DNA of 64,000 nt. It comes from Dyella lutea (GTDB lineage Bacteria > Pseudomonadota > Gammaproteobacteria > Xanthomonadales > Rhodanobacteraceae). The stretch is from NCBI RefSeq assembly GCF_024158035.1, contig NZ_JAMZEK010000001.1:1344001-1408000 (forward strand), in the 5' to 3' direction. Numbering within the stretch: position 1 is the first letter of the stretch; each line of letters opens with the position of its first letter. A program made the translations under genes and the position numbers. Below are positions 51,590 through 59,779 of the stretch, one piece after another. The notes under the pieces were generated by a model. It worked only from the letters and a program-made list of their open reading frames with translations, ran no database searches and had not been told where the DNA came from.

Positions 51590-52012
51590 ATGTCGAAGGA
51601 AGGTCGCTACCCCATTGCGATTGCTTCGCTGCGGGAGCAGGCGCGGGATCGCTACCGGCTCTGGTTCTTCAGTGGCTTGGTCCTGTTGTGCATCGCGGTG
51701 TCGGCGCTGATTCACCGAATCACGGGGTCCGGGTTGCCCCTTGCGATCGCGCAAGGTGCGGTGATCGGCATGTTGCCCTCGGCTGTCCTCGGTCAGCCCG
51801 GATGCATGCCTCTCGGGTCCGGCGATGCGGTGAAGGTCGAGCAATGGTTCGAAGGAAAGCGCTATCTGCGGGGTAGCCGTGGCTGGGTTCCGGCTGTGCC
51901 GCGCGCCCTTTACTTCGACAGCCAGATCGTCTCCATCGGCGATGGCTTCGTCATCGGGCCGATCGCTACGCTTCGGGCCTTGCGCCGTTATCTGCAATCC
52001 GGCCGGACCTGA
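51590..52012 (+). CDS. Small membrane protein of unknown function
   Basis: 140 residues beginning MSKEGRYPIAIASLREQ. Two hydrophobic segments (LWFFSGLVLLCIAVSALI and LPLAIAQGAVIGMLPSAVLG) are followed by a soluble tail (KVEQWFEGKRYLRGSRGWVP). This layout resembles small membrane proteins with a short cytoplasmic domain, but no family is recognised. ATG 51590 is preferred, with AGGCGA nearby; GTG 51551 is possible. A very strong terminator follows. Confidence 0.6.
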   Translation: MSKEGRYPIAIASLREQARDRYRLWFFSGLVLLCIAVSALIHRITGSGLPLAIAQGAVIGMLPSAVLGQPGCMPLGSGDAVKVEQWFEGKRYLRGSRGWVPAVPRALYFDSQIVSIGDGFVIGPIATLRALRRYLQSGRT

Positions 52013-52030
52013 TCGCAATGAGTCCAAACG

Positions 52031-52056
52031 AAAAGCCCGCCGTTGGGCGGGCTTTT
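52031..52056. terminator. Strong bidirectional rho-independent terminator
   Basis: Perfect 11-bp stem AAAAGCCCGCC-GTTG-GGCGGGCTTTT between the small membrane protein gene and the converging dps gene. A and T tracts on both sides allow termination in both directions. Confidence 0.95.
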
Positions 52057-52078
52057 CCGTGTCACCGATGCATCCGGC

Positions 52079-52546
52079 TCACTTCAGCAGCGAGCGCAGC
52101 ATCCATGCGGTCTTCTCGTGCTCCTTCAGGCGGCCGGTGACCATGTCGGCGGTGCCTTCGTCGCCGGCCTTGTCGGCCACCTTGATCGTCTCGCGTGCGG
52201 TGTGCGCCACGATCTCGTGGCCTTCCACCAGCTGGGCGACCATGTCCTTCCAGTCCGGCACGCCGGCTTCTTCCTTGATCGCGCTCAGCTTGCCGAACTG
52301 GCTGTAGGAGCCCGGGGCGAACACGTCCAGCGTGCGGATGCGCTCGGCCACTTCGTCGGCGGCCAGCCAAAGCTCGTTGTACTGGGTCTCGAACATGGCG
52401 TGCAGGCTGTTGAACTGCGGACCGGTCACGTTCCAGTGGAAGCTGTGGGTCTTCAGGTACAGCGAATAGGTGTCAGCCAACAGCTTGGAGAGCTGCTTGG
52501 CGATCGCCTCGCGGTCCTTCTTGGCAATACCGATGTTCATGGCCAT
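52079..52546 (-). CDS. dps: Dps-family DNA-binding ferritin-like protein
   Basis: 155 residues forming the dodecameric iron-storage and DNA-protecting shell. The inter-subunit ferroxidase ligands are visible in [20 protein letters not shown] and the following [14 protein letters not shown]. The N-terminus [12 protein letters not shown] has Lys that may bind DNA. ATG 52546 follows GGAG. Transcribed leftward, away from the cyclase-like locus; the AT-rich stretch just upstream probably holds its promoter. Oxidative-stress control (OxyR) is likely by family but no clean site was identified. Confidence 0.94.
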   Translation of the reverse strand: MAMNIGIAKKDREAIAKQLSKLLADTYSLYLKTHSFHWNVTGPQFNSLHAMFETQYNELWLAADEVAERIRTLDVFAPGSYSQFGKLSAIKEEAGVPDWKDMVAQLVEGHEIVAHTARETIKVADKAGDEGTADMVTGRLKEHEKTAWMLRSLLK

Positions 52547-53037
52547 GTGCTGCTCCTACGTTCTTGTCTCAAATAGAGAGTGGACTGAATTTATCGTCTT
52601 ATCCCTTGCTCGGGAAATGAATCCTGATGATGTGATTGATAGCTTGCAACTATCGTCGTTTTCCTTTGTTGTGCTCTCGTTCAACGGTACCCTTGCCGGC
52701 CTAACGATCGCTGCTTGGTGCGCGTTCGCAGACGCCCGGCAGCTTCCGTGTCCATCAAGGATGAGGCGTTCCGCACATGAGTCGAAGCAGTTCAATCGAG
52801 CCAGCGAGAGCCGGCATGGCGCTTGAGGCTTGCACGCCAACTCGGCGCTGTTGACATCTTTTCTTCCGGCATCTTGTCGGGAGCCAAGCTCCTGATGTCG
52901 TTCGGAGTGCATGAAGAAGCGGCCAGTCGCGACATCAAGTGCCTCGTCGGCAGATTGCGATGCCCGGTTTGTGGTTGCCCTTTTGGAAGGCTGGCCCGTG
53001 CGGCTGGACAGGATTCTCAATAGGAGGAGAAATTTTC
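52547..53037. other. Lower-GC intergenic islet with possible small ORFs
   Basis: This 491-base stretch between dps and the cyclase-like gene is visibly richer in A+T than its surroundings. It must hold two divergent promoters. Frames present include 69 codons from ATG 52617 (MNPDDVIDSLQLSSFSF..., a hydrophobic middle, no SD) and the Cys-rich 42-codon frame at 52895-53023 listed separately. No repeat or RNA fold stands out. It may contain the remains of genes lost from the islet. Confidence 0.45.
52895..53023 (+). CDS. Possible 42-residue Cys-rich peptide before the cyclase-like gene
   Basis: Short frame MSFGVHEEAASRDIK then four clustered-type Cys (C16, C23, C26, C28 in CLVGRLRCPVCGCPFG). 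GGGAG lies 11 bases before the ATG, and the stop TAG abuts the SD (AGGAGGAG) of the cyclase-like gene, as in an operon. It could be a precursor peptide, a zinc-knuckle fragment or chance. No homologue is recognised. Confidence 0.3.
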   Translation: MSFGVHEEAASRDIKCLVGRLRCPVCGCPFGRLARAAGQDSQ

Positions 53038-54594
53038 ATGCTCAAGGCTGACATCGCGTGGGGCGATCTCTCACAGAATCCGGAATGGAAGCATGGCGTC
53101 ATCGCCCTGGGGCGCAGCCAGATTGCTCCGTTTCGGCATGCCGCGCTCGAAACACTCGTGGTGCAAACGCAGGAACGGTGGTTCGCTGTTGTGCGAGAGC
53201 GGGTTGCCGGAGGAGCGGTCAGCGAAAACGCCAGCTTCCAGAACGTCGACAGCGAGCGGTTCGATGAGCTGTATCGGGCATGCCTGCTGTGGCCGCTCGA
53301 CTATGTAATGGTCGAGGTCGCCAAGCAGGGGCGCAGGGTCAAGCTCCGCGCCGGCATGCTCGGCGCGGCCCCCGTCTACTGCCGTGCGACGGACGAGCAG
53401 GTGAGAGTGTCGTGGGACTTTGCCGATTTTCTCTCTGACAGGTTGCCGATCGATTTCGAGGTTGCCAGCTGCAGCCTGGGCCTGGAGCAGGTCTATTCTT
53501 CCCGGCAGATATGCATCGGCGTGTACCTGCTTACCGAGCGGGCCACCCTCTATCTGGAACCAGGTCGCGCGCACTACCGCTATCCGTCTCCATTTGAGGT
53601 GCCTGCGGCACCCGCAATGGAGTGCGCCGACGCGGTGAGCATGTTTGACCAACTGTTGCGGAGGGTCATCGCGAAGCGGCCCGCAGCTCCCGGCCGCATT
53701 GCTGTTGAGTTGAGCGGGGGGATGGATTCAGCGGCAGTCGCTTGCGCCTTGGCCGGCCTTCATGGCCCGGTGGCAAGCAGGGGAATTATTGTCGGGGGCG
53801 AATGCCGAGTGCCGCAGGTCGAACGTCGCCGACAGATCGCGGACCGGCTCCGATTGTCCGACGAAACGGTGGACATCGATGCGATCCCGCCCTCACTCGA
53901 TCTGAGTCCCGATGGGCACAAGGCGTACGTCAACACGGAGTACTACCTTGAAGCCTTCGAGACACTGTGGAGCACGGCACGCGCTCAAGGTCGTGACCTC
54001 ATGTACACCGGTCTCGGTGGAGACGAGTTGTTCATGGGTACGGGCGTTGTCGCGGAGGACAACGTCGCAGGCGGCAGGTCGATCGGAGATCCGCAGCGCT
54101 TTGCCAGGCAACTGCTGACCCCGCGTGCATTGAGCGCACTGCGTTCGTTGCATGCCTTCGACGCTCCGGCCGGTCCGGTGCCATCCGTGATGGCCAGTGT
54201 CAGCAAGGCGCACCATCTGATGCAGCACGGCATCTGGCCAATCAATCCGCTGAGCGATCCCGACCTGATGGTTTTCTGCTATCAGCTGCCGCTGGAGCTT
54301 CGCCGCAGACGCACCACGATGCAGCTGTATCTTGATGCTCGTCTGGGCGAGGATGTTTTTCCGCGCAACTACGCCAAGGAGACCTTTGCACAGGTCTTTC
54401 CGGAGTTGATCGCTCGGCATAGGACCGCCCTCGCGGGGCAATTGCGGGAATGCGCGCTTGCAGACCTCGGGCTGGTCGACCAGCGAGCCGCGCTTGCGTT
54501 GCTTGATACGGTGGCGACTACCAAGGCGGTGGCGCCCACGTCGCCATTGATCAATTTCTTATGGACGGAGAGATTCGCAAGGCAACTGGCGTGA
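53038..54594 (+). CDS. Asparagine-synthetase-like protein resembling lasso-peptide cyclases
   Basis: 518 residues, cytoplasmic. The N-terminal amidotransferase-like domain (MLKADIAWGDLSQNPEWKHG) lacks the Cys2 nucleophile needed for glutamine hydrolysis. The C-terminal domain keeps the PP-loop VELSGGMDSAAVACAL, YTGLGGDELFMG and the NPLSDPDLMVFCYQLPLELR segment, so it should adenylate a carboxyl group. Length and the missing Cys2 match lasso cyclases (McjC type) better than true AsnB. A strong SD (AGGAGGAG) precedes ATG 53038. Codon use is less GC-biased than in neighbours, suggesting transfer. Two tiny genes follow in 4-base overlaps. No McjB-like protease or transporter is visible. Confidence 0.8.
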   Translation: MLKADIAWGDLSQNPEWKHGVIALGRSQIAPFRHAALETLVVQTQERWFAVVRERVAGGAVSENASFQNVDSERFDELYRACLLWPLDYVMVEVAKQGRRVKLRAGMLGAAPVYCRATDEQVRVSWDFADFLSDRLPIDFEVASCSLGLEQVYSSRQICIGVYLLTERATLYLEPGRAHYRYPSPFEVPAAPAMECADAVSMFDQLLRRVIAKRPAAPGRIAVELSGGMDSAAVACALAGLHGPVASRGIIVGGECRVPQVERRRQIADRLRLSDETVDIDAIPPSLDLSPDGHKAYVNTEYYLEAFETLWSTARAQGRDLMYTGLGGDELFMGTGVVAEDNVAGGRSIGDPQRFARQLLTPRALSALRSLHAFDAPAGPVPSVMASVSKAHHLMQHGIWPINPLSDPDLMVFCYQLPLELRRRRTTMQLYLDARLGEDVFPRNYAKETFAQVFPELIARHRTALAGQLRECALADLGLVDQRAALALLDTVATTKAVAPTSPLINFLWTERFARQLA

Positions 54595-54713
54595 TCCTTC
54601 GGACAGGAACGGGGCGGCGCCTTGCCATGCCGTGTTGCCTGGCAATGGAATTAGTTCGGGTGTTAGATTCGGCAGGCCGCCAGGAAGCGGCATATGAGAT
54701 GGAGCTGATATGA
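54591..54713 (+). CDS. Possible 40-residue peptide coupled to the cyclase-like gene
   Basis: Reading frame starting at a GTG that overlaps the cyclase stop (GTGA), with AAGG 8 bases upstream. It ends TGA overlapping the ATG of the next small gene (ATGA). The product starts MILRTGTGRRLAMPCCLAME and ends EMELI. Overlaps at both ends suggest a real linking gene, but the length is compatible with chance. No homologue recognised. Confidence 0.4.
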   Translation: MILRTGTGRRLAMPCCLAMELVRVLDSAGRQEAAYEMELI

Positions 54714-54877
54714 ACCAGTTGCAGATTGTGACGGAAGGTGCCTCGGATGAGGCCAACACCTTCGGCATCCAGCTTGAGCAGCCGATGTCGAGCAACGTAG
54801 GCAAGTCGCTTTACCACAAGCCCTACGGCATGGTGATCGATGCGGCCAAGCAGGACGCCAGGGTGCTAGAGGGCTAA
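54710..54877 (+). CDS. Small acidic 55-residue peptide, candidate RiPP precursor
   Basis: MNQLQIVTEGASDEANTFGI begins a 55-residue product ending in VLEG. ATG 54710 has GGAG with 5 bases of spacing and overlaps the previous stop. A terminator follows at 54910, so it closes the operon with the cyclase-like gene. A YHKPYG segment at 35-40 recalls the YxxP leader element recognised in lasso clusters, but no ordinary ring (Gly/Ala/Ser/Cys with Asp/Glu at position 7-9 and a convincing tail) can be drawn apart from an unconvincing A15-E23. Precursor role is inference from position, size and acidity. Confidence 0.6.
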   Translation: MNQLQIVTEGASDEANTFGIQLEQPMSSNVGKSLYHKPYGMVIDAAKQDARVLEG

Positions 54878-54909
54878 ACCAGCCCGGCCCGGTATTCGGG
54901 CGGTTGATT

Positions 54910-54941
54910 ACGCCGTCCCGCTTGCGGGACGGCGTTTCTAT
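54910..54941 (+). terminator. Rho-independent terminator of the cyclase-like operon
   Basis: Perfect stem ACGCCGTCCCGC (54910-54921) with its complement at 54924-54935, a tight loop, then TTCTAT. It separates the islet from hrpA. Confidence 0.9.
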
Positions 54942-54991
54942 ATGCGGTTGGTCGGCAACACCGCGAGGGCGGGGCGCTATCATTCCGCGCC

Positions 54992-57900
54992 ATGTCTTCC
55001 TCTTCCCCTCCTGCCAGCTTGGAACCTCGTCTACGTGAAGCGCGCCGGGCGCTCGATAATGTTTCTACCCGGGATTTCGGTCGCCTGCTGGGGCGCTGGC
55101 GTGGATTGTTGCGAGAGCCAAGTGCCGCGAAATTCGACGCGCTGATGGTGGATATCGAGGCGTCGGCAGCCAGGCGCCAGGTACGCGCAACAGCCAAGCC
55201 CGCGGTGATGCTGGACGAATCGCTGCCGATCACCGCGCGCGCCGACGAAATCGTCGAACTGATCCGCAAGCACCAGGTGGTGGTGATCGCCGGCGAGACC
55301 GGTTCGGGCAAGACCACCCAGCTGCCCAAGCTGTGCCTGGCGGCCGGGCGCGGCGAGGCCGGCATGATCGGCTGCACCCAGCCGCGCCGGCTGGCCGCGC
55401 GCTCGGTCGCCAACCGTGTGGCCGAGGAACTGGGCACCGGTATCGGCGACCAGGTCGGCTTCCAGGTGCGCTTCAGCGACAAGGTCTCCGAGCGCACGCT
55501 GGTGAAGTTCATGACCGACGGCATCCTGCTGGCCGAGACGCAGGGCGATCCGTGGCTGTCGAACTACGACACGCTGATCATCGACGAGGCGCACGAGCGC
55601 AGCCTCAACATCGACTTCCTGCTCGGCTACCTCAAGCGGCTGGCGATCAAGCGGCCGGAGCTGAAGATCATCGTCACCTCGGCGACGATCGACACGGCAC
55701 GTTTCGCCGAGCATTTCGACGGTGCGCCGGTGGTCTCGGTGGAGGGGCGCGCGTATCCAGTGGAGGTGCGCTGGCGCCCGGTCGATGGTGATGCTGTGGG
55801 AGTGGTTTCAGCCGCGACAGGTGGCCGTGCTGATGGAAGCGAATCGCGACTGAAGTCGCTCCCACAGCGAAGCGGGCGCGGCGATATCCAGCAGGGCAGC
55901 GCCGAGCACATCGCCCACGTCATCGACGAAATCATCGCCGACCGCAGCCTCGGCGGCGGCCCGGGCGACGTGCTGGTGTTCCTGCCGGGCGAGCGCGAGA
56001 TCCGCGATGCGCATCTGCTGCTGTCGCGCCGGCAATACCGCGAGACCGAGATCCTGCCGCTGTACGCGCGGCTGTCGGCCATCGACCAGGACCGGGTGTT
56101 CAAGCCCGGTCCGAAGCGCCGCGTGGTGCTGGCCACCAACGTGGCCGAGACCTCGCTCACCGTGCCGCGCATCCGCTACGTGGTGGACACCGGCACGGCG
56201 CGGGTGAAGCGCTACAGTCAGCGCAGCCAGCTCGAGCGGCTGCACGTGGAGCCGATCTCGCAGGCCGCCGCCGACCAGCGCAAGGGCCGTTGCGGACGCA
56301 TCGGTCCGGGCATCTGCTACCGCCTGTACGACGAGACGGAGTTCGCCGCGCGCGCCGCCTATACCGATCCGGAACTGCTGCGCTCCTCGCTGGCCAACGT
56401 GATCCTGCGCATGCTGGCGCTGAAGCTGGGCGAGGTGGACGAGTTCCCGTTCCTTGAGGCGCCCGATCCGCGCGTGATCGCCGACGGCTATCGCCGGCTG
56501 GCGGAGATCTCGGCGATCGACGACAAACGCACGCTCACCGCGATCGGCCGTGACCTCGCGCGCCTGCCGATCGACGTGCAACTGGCACGCATGCTGGTGG
56601 AGGCGCGCCGGCTCGGCTGCCTGCGCGAGCTGCTGACGGTAGTGTCCTTCCTCAGCATCCAGGATCCGCGCGAGCGCCCGGCCGACGCGCGCGGGCAGGC
56701 CGACGCGGCGCACGCGGTGTTCGCCGATCCGAAGTCCGATTTTCTCGGCGTGCTCAACCTGTGGCGCGCCTATCACGCGGCCAGCGAGGAGCTGACCCAG
56801 TCCAAGCTGCGCGACTGGTGTTCGCGGCATTTCCTCTCCTTCCTGCGCATGCGCGAGTGCCGCGAGCTGCACCGGCAGTTGCTGCTGGTGGTGGATGAGC
56901 TGGGCTGGAAGCTCGATGCCGGCGATCCCGCTCCTGCGACGCCGTCGGTGGCGACAACTGCGGTGAAAGGATCAACCTCACCTAAGACCCGTGTCGAAGC
57001 CGGAAAGACTCCCTCTCCCCTGGCGCAGCCGGGGGAGAGGGCCGGGGTGAGGGGGCGCGCTTCGCGCAGCGAAGCGCCGGGTTCCCGACGCGTGAGGAGC
57101 GATCGTCCCGAGCCCAAGTCCTCTATTTCACTCATCTCCTCGGCGGGGAGCGAAGGAGAAGGCGAAGGCTTGAATGAAAAAGCCGCTATCCGCCTCTTCG
57201 AGTCCATCCACCGCAGCCTGCTGGCCGGCCTGCCGACCCAAGTCGGCCGCAAGGACGAGAAGGGCGTGTTCCGCTCCACGCGCGAGCGCAAGTTCCAGGT
57301 CTTCCCCGGCTCGGCGCTGGCCAAGCTGCCGCCGAACTGGGTGTTCGCCGCGCAGATCCTCGATGTCGGCGGCAAGGTGTGGGGCATGATGTGCGCCCGC
57401 GTCGAGCCGCAGTGGATCGAGGAGCAGGCCGCGCATCTGGTGAAGTCCAGTTGCCGCGAACCGCACTGGTCGAAAAAGCGTGGCTGCGTGGTGGCCTACG
57501 AGCAGGTGAGCCTGTTCGGGCTGAACCTGGTGGAGCGGCGCGCGGTGACGTTCCAGCAGCAGGATCCCGCGCTGGCGCACCAGATCTTCCTGCGCGAAGC
57601 ACTGGCGCGCGGCGACATCGAGGCGAAGGTGGATTTTCTGCGCGCCAACCAGCGCGTGCTGGAGGACGCGCGCGGCATCGAAGCCAAGCAGCGCCGCGAA
57701 GGCCTGATCCGCCACGAGGATGAACTGGTCGCTTTCTTCGAGGGCAAGCTGCCGGAGGACATCGCCAGCAGCCGCGCGCTGGAGGCGTGGTATCGCAAGG
57801 CCCGCCCGGCCGAGCAGGCGGCGCTGCGCTGGTCGATCGACGACGTGATGGTCGGCGGTGCGGGACTCGACCCGAAGGCGTTCCCGGCAGCCATGGACAT

Positions 57901-59218
57901 CGGCCCGCAGCGCTACCGGCTGGAATACCGCTTCGTACCCGGCGACGAGGCCGACGGCGTCACCCTGCACCTGCCGCTGGCGATGCTCAACGCGCTGCCC
58001 ACCGCGCGCTGCGAATGGCTGGTGCCTGGACTTCTCGGCGAGAAGGTGGCCGAGCTGATCCGCGGCCTGCCCAAGGCGCTGCGCCGCAACTTCGTGCCGG
58101 CACCGGATTTCGCGCGCGCCTTCGTCGAGGCCGAGGCACCGCGCGACGAGCCGCTGGCCAGGGCGCTGGCCGCCTTCCTCAAGCGTGCGACGGGCGTCGA
58201 GGTAACCGCCGCGGAGTTTGCCGCCGTGGAGCTGCCTGCGCACTTCTCCATGCGCTATCGCCTGCATGACGACAGCGGCCGCACGCTGGCCGCCTCGCGC
58301 GATCTCGCCGCGCTGCGCGGCCAGTGGGAGGGCCAGGCGCGCGAGGCGTTCTCGCGCAAGACCGACGTCGAGCTGATGCGCGAGGACGTCGCCACGTGGG
58401 ATTTCGACGAGATCCCGCCCGAGGTGCGCTCGGCAGGCGGCCTGCTGGCCTTCCCGGCGTTGGTAGACCTGGGTGAGACGGTGGCGCTGCGCGTGTTCGA
58501 GCGTCGCGACGAGGCCGCCGACGCGCATCGCGACGGCGTGGTGCGGCTGCTGCGCAACGCGCTGGCCAGCGACATGAAGCAGGCGCGCCGGCGCCTGCCG
58601 ATCGCCAACGCGCTGTCGCTGAAGTACGCGCCGCTGGGCAGCATCGACGGCCTGCGCGAGGATCTGGTCGAGGGCGGCTTCGCCGACCTGCTCGAGCGTC
58701 ACCCGCTCGACGTGCGCACCGCCGGCACCTTCGAGGCGCTGCGCACGCAGGCGGCGCGCGAGCTGTTCGGTGCGGCGATCGAGCGGCTCAAGCGGGTCGA
58801 GCCGGTCATCGAGGCGCAGGCCGACCTGAAGCCGTGGCTGGAGCCGCCGCTGATCGGCTTCGCCCGCGCCAGCTACGACGACCTGCACGAACAACTCGAC
58901 GCGCTGCTGGCCCCCGGCTTCGCCCGCACGTTCACGGTGGAACGGCTCGGCCACCTGCCGCGGTACCTGAAGGCCATGCGCCTGCGCGCCGAGCGCCTGC
59001 GCCAGGACCCGGCCAAGGATCAGCAGCGCATGTTGCAGGTGCTGCCGTACTGGCGCGGCTTCCTAAACCACCGCGCCGAAGGGCGCGATGGGCTGGAGGA
59101 ACTGCGTTGGCTGATCGAGGAGTGGCGCGTGTCGCTGTTCGCGCAGGAGCTGAAGACCGCCGAGCCGGTGTCGGCCAAGCGGCTGGCGCGGGCGCTGGAA
59201 GCGGTGGAGTCCGTCTGA
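54992..59218 (+). CDS. hrpA: ATP-dependent RNA helicase HrpA with two repeat-derived insertions
   Basis: 1408 residues (E. coli HrpA is 1300). Helicase core: VVVIAGETGSGKTTQLP, CTQPRRLAARSVANRVAEEL, LIIDEAHERSLN, IVTSATIDTARF, VLFLPGE-type VLVFLPGEREIRD, ATNVAETSLTVPRIRYVVDT and QRKGRCGRIGPG, followed by the HA2/OB region and long C-terminus (FPGSALAKLPPNWV). Two segments foreign to the family are encoded by intergenic-type repeats: about residues 268-292 (nt 55794-55867) and about 650-728 (nt 56940-57175). Both keep the frame. Expected role in mRNA processing or rescue of collided ribosomes. Confidence 0.95.
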   Translation: MSSSSPPASLEPRLREARRALDNVSTRDFGRLLGRWRGLLREPSAAKFDALMVDIEASAARRQVRATAKPAVMLDESLPITARADEIVELIRKHQVVVIAGETGSGKTTQLPKLCLAAGRGEAGMIGCTQPRRLAARSVANRVAEELGTGIGDQVGFQVRFSDKVSERTLVKFMTDGILLAETQGDPWLSNYDTLIIDEAHERSLNIDFLLGYLKRLAIKRPELKIIVTSATIDTARFAEHFDGAPVVSVEGRAYPVEVRWRPVDGDAVGVVSAATGGRADGSESRLKSLPQRSGRGDIQQGSAEHIAHVIDEIIADRSLGGGPGDVLVFLPGEREIRDAHLLLSRRQYRETEILPLYARLSAIDQDRVFKPGPKRRVVLATNVAETSLTVPRIRYVVDTGTARVKRYSQRSQLERLHVEPISQAAADQRKGRCGRIGPGICYRLYDETEFAARAAYTDPELLRSSLANVILRMLALKLGEVDEFPFLEAPDPRVIADGYRRLAEISAIDDKRTLTAIGRDLARLPIDVQLARMLVEARRLGCLRELLTVVSFLSIQDPRERPADARGQADAAHAVFADPKSDFLGVLNLWRAYHAASEELTQSKLRDWCSRHFLSFLRMRECRELHRQLLLVVDELGWKLDAGDPAPATPSVATTAVKGSTSPKTRVEAGKTPSPLAQPGERAGVRGRASRSEAPGSRRVRSDRPEPKSSISLISSAGSEGEGEGLNEKAAIRLFESIHRSLLAGLPTQVGRKDEKGVFRSTRERKFQVFPGSALAKLPPNWVFAAQILDVGGKVWGMMCARVEPQWIEEQAAHLVKSSCREPHWSKKRGCVVAYEQVSLFGLNLVERRAVTFQQQDPALAHQIFLREALARGDIEAKVDFLRANQRVLEDARGIEAKQRREGLIRHEDELVAFFEGKLPEDIASSRALEAWYRKARPAEQAALRWSIDDVMVGGAGLDPKAFPAAMDIGPQRYRLEYRFVPGDEADGVTLHLPLAMLNALPTARCEWLVPGLLGEKVAELIRGLPKALRRNFVPAPDFARAFVEAEAPRDEPLARALAAFLKRATGVEVTAAEFAAVELPAHFSMRYRLHDDSGRTLAASRDLAALRGQWEGQAREAFSRKTDVELMREDVATWDFDEIPPEVRSAGGLLAFPALVDLGETVALRVFERRDEAADAHRDGVVRLLRNALASDMKQARRRLPIANALSLKYAPLGSIDGLREDLVEGGFADLLERHPLDVRTAGTFEALRTQAARELFGAAIERLKRVEPVIEAQADLKPWLEPPLIGFARASYDDLHEQLDALLAPGFARTFTVERLGHLPRYLKAMRLRAERLRQDPAKDQQRMLQVLPYWRGFLNHRAEGRDGLEELRWLIEEWRVSLFAQELKTAEPVSAKRLARALEAVESV
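55794..55867. repeat. REP inverted pair inside hrpA
   Basis: CTGTGGGAGTGGTTTCAGCC at 55794 and, inverted, the arm ending at 55867 (which reads CTGTGGGAGCGACTTCAGTC on the minus strand) form an imperfect 25-base inverted pair. It is the same REP style as the intergenic copies at 32739-33118. It encodes a low-similarity loop after WRPVDGDA in the helicase. Confidence 0.85.
57011..57041. repeat. CCCTCTCCCC hairpin repeat inside hrpA
   Basis: CCCTCTCCCC and GGGGAGAGGG flank an 11-base loop, followed by GCCGGGGTGAGGG. This matches a widespread intergenic repeat of GC-rich proteobacteria. It lies in a roughly 235-base insertion (56940-57175) encoding Ser/Pro/Arg-rich sequence not expected in HrpA. 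Confidence 0.75.
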
Positions 59219-59240
59219 GCGGGGCCTACTTCACCCGCTC
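59217..59240. terminator. Candidate hairpin between convergent genes
   Basis: GAGCGGG and CCCGCTC flank 10 bases, overlapping the hrpA stop and the end of the opposing small secreted protein gene, which are 7 bases apart. No T tract. Confidence 0.3.
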
Positions 59241-59696
59241 GACGTGCACGCTGCCGTTGCACCCGTCCACGTACATCAGCCAGCCGCCAAACAGGCTGGG
59301 CTTGACCTTCACCGCCGGAGCCGAGGCGCTGCCGCAGGCCGGCTGGTCCGAGCCGACCTGCTTCCACTGCTGGCCGTTGTCCAGGGTCATCAGGTTGTGG
59401 CCGCTCCAGCCGTCGAAGTGGCCGACCAGGTGCGTCTCGATGGCCGCGCGCTTTTCCTTGTCCGTGTAGAACACCGGCTGGCCGTTGCTGGTCACCATCT
59501 TGGTGCGCGTCGTCGGGTGGGCCGCAAGCCACGCATCGAGGTGGGCCAGTTCGTCGGCGGAGAGCTTGTCGAGACCCGCTGTGTGGAAGTCGGCCGCGCT
59601 CATACGGTCGCGCAGCGGGGTGGTCTGGTCGGGCGACGCGGCCAATGCAGCGACCGGCAGGGCGAGCAGGGCGGAGAACAAGGGGGCAAGGCGCAT
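59226..59696 (-). CDS. Small secreted protein of unknown function
   Basis: 156 residues with a clean signal peptide (MRLAPLFSALLALPVAALAA). The mature part has SADELAHLDAWLAAHPTTRT, FDGWSGHNLMTLDNGQQWKQ, ACGSASAPAVKVKPSLFGG and WLMYVDGCNGSVHVERV. Two Cys may form a disulfide. The DNGQQW and GCNG segments recall small periplasmic proteins of xanthomonads, but no function is known to me. ATG 59696 follows GGAG. Confidence 0.8.
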   Translation of the reverse strand: MRLAPLFSALLALPVAALAASPDQTTPLRDRMSAADFHTAGLDKLSADELAHLDAWLAAHPTTRTKMVTSNGQPVFYTDKEKRAAIETHLVGHFDGWSGHNLMTLDNGQQWKQVGSDQPACGSASAPAVKVKPSLFGGWLMYVDGCNGSVHVERVK

Positions 59697-59779
59697 GACG
59701 GGCTCCAGCGGAACAGGGGGGGAAGGCCTTCGGTAAAGGCAAGGATGCATAGAATGGGACAAGTTCCCGAGGCGAGTCG

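Noticed and set aside
52556-53020. A 154-codon minus-strand frame in the low-GC gap upstream of dps
   Set aside because: No SD or recognisable domain, and it spans the region where both divergent promoters must lie; composition does not look coding.
54710-54877. Calling the 55-residue product a classical lasso-peptide precursor
   Set aside because: No Thr at the usual pre-core position with a Gly/Ser/Cys and an Asp/Glu 7-9 residues on; only A15-E23 fits the spacing and would leave a 14-residue leader and a 32-residue tail. Kept as a general RiPP candidate only.
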